Origin: Sebastes aleutianus
Taxonomy: Eukaryota; Chordata; Actinopteri; Perciformes; Sebastidae
Length of the DNA stretch: 64,000 bases
Direction of reading: 5' to 3'
NCBI GenBank assembly: GCA_916700875.1
Contig: CAKAKS010000067.1
Span: 28,528,933 to 28,592,932, forward strand
Shown: positions 59,120-64,000 of the stretch, piece after piece
How positions within the stretch are numbered: the stretch's first letter is position 1
Layout: each line of letters begins with the position of its first letter
Program-made: the position numbers and the translations under genes
Notes under the pieces: model-generated
The model's database searches: none
What the model was told of the DNA's origin: nothing
The model's input: the letters and a program-made list of their open reading frames with translations, nothing else

Positions 59120-60082
59120 TTATATTAACTTCCTAACAAAAACCAGTATGCAAACGGTATCGTGACATCCCTACTGCTTCAGCAGGGCACAGTTTAAAAA
59201 GTAGTGCTCAGTTTAGATCAAAACGAATCTGGAGTATATATACTTCATGCACCAGCATTAAAACACATATAGTGAGGATGCAAACTGTCAGCGGGTCATG
59301 ACGTGCCCCCGTCCCCTCCTACCACCTCACCACCACCCACCCTGGGTGATGACCCAATCAGAATGAGGGGGCAGAGGTCAGAGTGGACAAGATTGCTTGA
59401 CAGCAGCACTGGGCTGTCATGGGAAATGTAGTCAGTTGGTGTTAGATCACGTGGTCATCATCAATGTCTGACAGCCACACAGCCAGGCTGCATTCTCTTA
59501 GTTGCAGCTGGGAGTTTTAGCTTTCAGAGGTTAGAAAAGGGAAAGAGCAGAGAGTTGACAGAAAGAGTCGACTTGGTCTAGTATTTAAGTATCAAGTATT
59601 TAGTATTTGGAACTGATGACAAGTTGAACATCAAAGATATGCACACATACGCAGTGTGAAAAAAAATCATATGGAAAAAACATTAAATAAACACAATGTT
59701 TGTGTTTTTCTTCATCTTTCTAATATTCTTTCCTTTGACTAGTGATAAAAGTGTGATTTCTCATCTGATCTAAAAATGTCAAACTTGTATTCTTAGATAC
59801 TTACCCAAAGTATGTCCATACCAAATTTCAAGACATTTGACCAATCAGAACAAATGTTGTGGCATCTTTCCTTCTCATAGTAAATATAGTCTTTGGCCAC
59901 AAATGGGTTAAAAGTATTGCCAAAAAACACCATATGCACAATATTGATCAAAGTTAACAGAACTAAAGCTCAAATGACCTTTTCTTCATCCCTATTTCCA
60001 CCTTGTCTCCTCCTTTCCACCTCATTTATTTTTCCACCTCAACCCCCACCCGCCCTGTCACTCTTACCCACCGCACTCACAG

Positions 60083-60344
60083 GTAAATACGCCATGAGGG
60101 ACCTGGTGCACCGTTTGCCCGGAGGCAGCAACAACAACAACAGCAGCGGCGGGGGAGGAGGCGGAGGCGGGGGGAGCACCAACAGCAGCCTCCTGGCGGG
60201 GAAGACCATGTCGGACGACACCATCACGGCTATCTGCTGCGCGCTGCACGAGGTCATCACCAAGAACATGGAGAACACCAAGGCCCTGAGGGACGCCGGT
60301 GGCATCGAGAAGCTCATCGGCATCGCCCGCAGCAAAGGAGACAA
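60083..60344 (+). CDS. ctnnd2: ctnnd2 exon: late ARM domain with poly-Asn/poly-Gly insertion
   Basis: The acceptor is CCGCACTCACAG before 60083 and the donor is GGAGACAA/GTAAGC at 60344/60345. It encodes KYAMRDLVHRLPGGS, then NNNNSS, nine glycines and STNSSLLAGK, then TMSDDTITAICCALHEV, ITKNMENTKALRDAG and GIEKLIGIARSKGDK. The flanking parts are conserved CTNND2 ARM sequence. The Asn/Gly loop replaces a short NNSNN-type linker in mammals, as I recall it, and is about a dozen residues longer. The last codon (Lys) is split and needs one base from the next exon, which is outside the window. The exon is markedly GC-rich. Confidence 0.96.
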
Positions 60345-60779
60345 GTAAGCCGAATGGGAAGATGATGTCATGGTGGAAGGGGGTGTAAAGAGAGTAGAAG
60401 GGAGTATAGAAGGACGAGAAGATGAGGTTGTAGATAGAAGTACCATCATGACGCAGTGTTCTTAGCAAGCCTCAACAGTTTTTATAGTTTGATAGAAGAC
60501 AAGAACCACAGGTGCATCTAGCTGTTGCTTTAGCAGTTCCTCAGCGTGAGTGAAGAAGACATAAAGCTGCAATTTGTCACAACTGCAAGTCCAAAATAAG
60601 CCACAGAGGAGCAACCTTAAAAACACTTGGAACAACTAACTTAATCAGACACTATTTTTGTTGTAATTCGTTCCCATAATGCTTAGAGTCATCACATCAT
60701 CAATCACATTGACCGGCTCGTCTGTCGACAGCACGGAGCTAGAGAGCCCCGTTAACGGAGATTACATTGGGTTATATTA

Positions 60780-60929
60780 TGATGCATTCAGGCTTTACTC
60801 AGTAAAAATGGTATTGGTAGTATTAAAGTTTATCAGTATTAGTTATATAAAATGTAGTTTTTGGCAAGAAACTTGAATAAATCCATTTGTTTGAAGGAGA
60901 TGTTTTCACAGCAATATAAAATAGATAAT
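60780..60929 (+). repeat. dispersed repeat, copy 2
   Basis: Direct-orientation partner of 58950-59119. Together with the sequence to about 61312, which ends GTGCAGCCCTA, it may be part of one hAT-like element. Confidence 0.7.
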
Positions 60930-61790
60930 AAAGAGGGAATTATGACCTGTTTAATTTCCTAACACTAGCTCTAAGCAGCTTATAATATATAATTAAAACT
61001 ACTAATACTAAGATTTTCTTTTTAATCAAAGCAAATATTTAAATAAAAATGCAATCATTTATTTCGTAATAATTTGAATTGTGTGTTTTATGCAAATAAC
61101 CGCTGTAGATGACAATAACAAAGTATGAAGTAGTAGTAGTAAGAATGTAGCACAACATGGAAGTGAAAGCAGCGCTCTGTTTATTTAAATGCGATATTGC
61201 AATAAACATATTTGTCCCAAAAACCTATGAATAATTGAGATAAATAATTGTGATCTCAAGATTGATTAAAATAATCGTGTTTATCATTTTGGCCATAATC
61301 GTGCAGCCCTATACAGAATTGGAAACTGACTTTATTAAAATTGCACCCACCAGAATTTGAAGCTCTATAATTGGATGTTTCTAAGCCTAATTCTTTGTTG
61401 TTAAAAACATCACACATCAGTATACAAGTCACGGAGAATAGAGACGCAGACTCCTGAACCAGAGTCAGCACATCTCAGAATGTACAGCTGCACTGGAGAT
61501 AATCTGTATTTAACTGTCTCCATATTTCCAAATGTTGACTGTGGGACGCACACATATTAATGCTAATCAGGCAGCCTGCTGTTCTATGAGAAGGATACAT
61601 TTGGTTATTTGCTCATTAGCAAAGCACATGGTAGAGCGGGGTGATGCACGGTGAGAGAGAGAGAGATAATGAGGCATGAAGATAAGGAGGTTGATCGTTG
61701 GAGTTCGCCAAGAGGGGGGATGTCGAAAAATGATTCAGACCAGTGGAAAAGTAGGTGGAATAAGAAAGGGCTGGAACACGACTGTGGTGG

Positions 61791-61797
<7 letters not shown>

Positions 61798-61829
<32 letters not shown>
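61798..61829. repeat. (GA)n microsatellite
   Basis: Pure AG run of about 32 bp. Confidence 0.9.
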
Positions 61830-61831
<2 letters not shown>

Positions 61832-62230
61832 ATGCGGCAGAGACACAGGGGTGACGCAGGAGGAGGGTGAAGGTAGAGGCTTAAGAGAGGCTGTGTGCTT
61901 GTTTTAGAGCTATGAGTCAACAGTCAAAACAGTCGGTAGAAAATAAAGTCCAAGAAAGTTTTGGCACAGTCTGTTTACCCGCACACCTACGCACCTGCAT
62001 TTCTATTTGACAGCTGACGGTAGAGACAGACGGAAAACATGGGGAGAGAGCAAGAGGGGTGGCGTACAATAAAGCGTCCCCAAATCAAACTGGGGACTTT
62101 GTGATTACCTGGCATGTGTCTTAGATCACTACATCAAAACGAAGCCACCACCACGCCTGCAGTTTAAGCCCAGCCCTCATAAGTGTGATTCATCAATGAG
62201 CTTTCAGCATGCTGCCAATGCGTGGATATT

Positions 62231-62427
62231 GGCCCTTTTCGCAGCAGCCGTTTTGACATGTGATATCAGGGTAAACACTGGTTCAATTGATTTAATTAAT
62301 TATGGTCCCGTTCTATTCAGTGTGTCACAGCCATTCCAGTGAGCAAGCATGCACAATACCAGGACCCTGGACCACATATGTGTTTAACCTGCAATGATAT
62401 GCCGAAATGGCTGCTGTGAAAAGGGCC
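62231..62427. mobile_element. short TIR element (GGCCCTTTTCxCAGCAGCC)
   Basis: The left end GGCCCTTTTCGCAGCAGCCG is inverted at GGCTGCTGTGAAAAGGGCC on the right, with TTTTGACATG and ATGCCGAAAT continuing the pairing inward. It is 197 bp with no ORF. Bases near 40280-40360 (GCATGCACAATACCAGGA) share its interior. Confidence 0.7.
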
Positions 62428-64000
62428 TAGCGGTGCCTTCAAATGGGGTCGTGTTTATGAGATGAGCCCATATGAACGCCGCCCTCATGTTGTATTCACG
62501 ACCTCGTAAGCGGAGAGTTTCTGAAAGCTCAGAGTTCACGACTTCTAACGCGTTTGTTGACGTTGTGAGAAATGGCAGAGGCCTTGGAAGTTCATATTTC
62601 GGTGCATAATAAGTTAATATATTGTAATTTTAGTCGTATATTGTTTTTCTTGGTAATTTTATAAAATGTCTGAGGAAAATGTTGATAACCCAAACAACCT
62701 CATCTTTTTCCTCTGTCATTATTTCTTTGCATTTACTGCATTATGTTACCTACCCATGACTTCCCATGTTGTAAACACGAGTCCCCAGTTTCATTTGAAG
62801 TCCCATAAGTCCCTTATCTACTGTATATATGTCTATATGTTGAAAATATCTGTTCTGTCTTACTAAGACAGAGAACAGTAACAACTCATTTTAATGAATC
62901 TACATAATACCAAAAAATGATCCTAAACTCTGCCTTTGGGTAATAATCTGGGGGGGAATGCAGTATCTACCAACAATATGTGTTCTTTCTGCTTTCCTGT
63001 CCATTTTAAACAATGTATTTAATAATAAAGCCTATAGCCTACCATTAATATTTATATTGAAACCAATATAATAAATTATTACTTTTAATATATTTAAGTA
63101 TGAAATTTAAAGATAGTTTAACTTTACAAAATTGCATTAATCCCACTGGAGTCGAAAGCTGAGATGGCAGCTACTGAGATCTAAACTAATTCGCTTTAGC
63201 AGCAGTTTAGCTACAGGGTGTTTAGCTAGGCTCTGTCATGTTTGGATTTAGATATTGCCTCATTTAATTTTGTGAAATAACTAACTAATGTATTGGGGTA
63301 CTTTTCATTTACAGATAGCAGCTATCAATAAGTATTTTCAGTTTTAGCTTCAGCGAAGGCTTTTCAGCTATCTCACCAGATAGCTTTCACTTGACATAGA
63401 CTAGCTTTCTTTCTTTAGCTGTCTACATGGCCGTTAGCTCCGTTTTGTAGTTATTGTTTAAAATTTAAAAAGTTGCTTTCACAGAAATTTTCAGAAAAAT
63501 TTCTATGGCAAAATGTTTATATAGTAAAACAAATGACAAAAAGTCACATTCAAGTCTTAACTGAATTTTGACCAGATATGTCTGTGTAGGGCAGTAGACC
63601 TATAGCAGATGGCAAATTTGGTTCTTACTTTTCCATCCAAAAGTTGCATTAATTTTCTGCAATGCTCTCTGAATAATCATAGGCTAAAAACTAATTTCTG
63701 TTATTTTTCAAAGAATAAATCGTTTTAGAGGTACTAAAGGTATAAATTCAAAGATAACTTTTCTTTCTCTTTTTTTTCTTTCTTTTATTTTTGTTCTTCA
63801 AAGAATGTTTTTAAGTTCCCTGCTTTATATCACCGAAAGGCACGATATGCAATCACAGAATCCAAAAACAATAACATTTACCAAAATGACTTGAAGAAAT
63901 AAAGTTCAATTTGCCAGGCGGTGATAAGGCCGCATACGAGCCAATTAAACCCACAGCCATTAGTCAGCTGAGTCAAACCCTGGAGGACGCAGAATGAAAT

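Larger units (their letters stand above)
57333..60082 (+). other. intron (2.8 kb)
   Basis: A family C fragment fills the first 430 bp. A block at 58950-59119 recurs at 60780-60929. The rest shows no gene, and the intron ends in a long pyrimidine-rich stretch (59980-60080). Confidence 0.75.
312..60344 (+). other. ctnnd2: ctnnd2 gene, internal portion (10 exons, incomplete at both ends)
   Basis: Ten exons splice into one open frame with consistent phases; their lengths (135, 244, 133, 214, 187, 118, 183, 174, 151 and 262 nt) total 1,801 nt. The product matches CTNND2 (delta-catenin/NPRAP) rather than CTNND1, ARVCF or PKP4. Diagnostic blocks are HHIDPIYEDRVY, PLQRTGSQ, ESPYSKSGPALPPE, a seven-lysine run and KYAMRDLVHRLPGG. 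From family knowledge, delta-catenin binds the juxtamembrane segment of classical cadherins through its ARM groove at neuronal adherens junctions and synapses, and acts on Rho GTPases and dendrite and spine shape. The upstream exons with the start codon, and the exons after 60344 with the C-terminal PDZ-binding motif, are outside the window. The teleost paralogue (a or b) cannot be decided here. Confidence 0.96.
60345..64000 (+). other. start of the next ctnnd2 intron
   Basis: It opens with GTAAGC and continues to the window end with no further exon recognised; the next CTNND2 block (Lys-HSPKVVKAASQVL) was not found. It contains a repeat copy (60780-60929), a hAT-like end near 61230-61310 (TAATCGTGCAGCCCTA), a GA run and a short TIR element. 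The region 62440-64000 is AT-rich and unremarkable. Confidence 0.75.

Noticed and set aside
1..64000. CRISPR arrays, operons, phage or plasmid features
   Set aside because: The sequence is spliced vertebrate DNA. The repeats are microsatellites and transposons, and no array with regular spacers is present.

Overview
This window is vertebrate, almost certainly ray-finned fish, nuclear DNA from inside one large gene on the + strand. Ten exons between 312 and 60344 join in a single continuous reading frame (1,801 nt, about 600 residues, every exon with AG/GT borders and matching phases). They encode the middle of delta-catenin (CTNND2, neuronal p120-catenin subfamily): part of the N-terminal Ser/Thr/Pro/Tyr-rich region, then the armadillo (ARM) domain up to the Gly/Asn-rich loop near its end. 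The first exons lie upstream of the window. The last exons, including the C-terminal PDZ-binding tail, lie downstream. I cannot tell which teleost paralogue (ctnnd2a or ctnnd2b) this is.

Layout. Exons: 312-446, 4369-4612, 21728-21860, 25716-25929, 40500-40686, 47954-48071, 50178-50360, 55802-55975, 57182-57332, 60083-60344. The first two encode the N-terminal linker. The third starts the ARM domain (EFGWRDPELP block). The seventh carries the long ARM insert with the poly-lysine stretch. The tenth carries a poly-Asn/poly-Gly insertion that looks longer than in mammals. About 97% of the window is intron, and I found no second protein gene on either strand.

Introns. They are packed with non-autonomous DNA transposons, tRNA-derived SINEs and microsatellites typical of acanthomorph fish. 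Recurrent families: (A) a ~700 bp element with AGGGCTGTCAA ends, eight copies; (B, C, D, E) four terminal-inverted-repeat families that all begin TTAAA and are bounded by TTAA; several hAT-like elements with 8-bp target duplications, one of which carries a BED zinc-finger ORF; two nested SINEs inside a dispersed repeat that contains oestrogen-response-element-like palindromes; and many (CA)n/(TG)n and (GA)n tracts.

Points most worth checking: an ~0.85 kb inverted duplication in the introns flanking the third and fourth exons, which could pair in the pre-mRNA and favour a 347-nt circular RNA; a (TG)n run taking the place of the polypyrimidine tract at the 3' splice site of the exon at 47954; the poly-Gly expansion in the ARM domain; and the BED-domain hAT relic that ends 89 bp before an exon.
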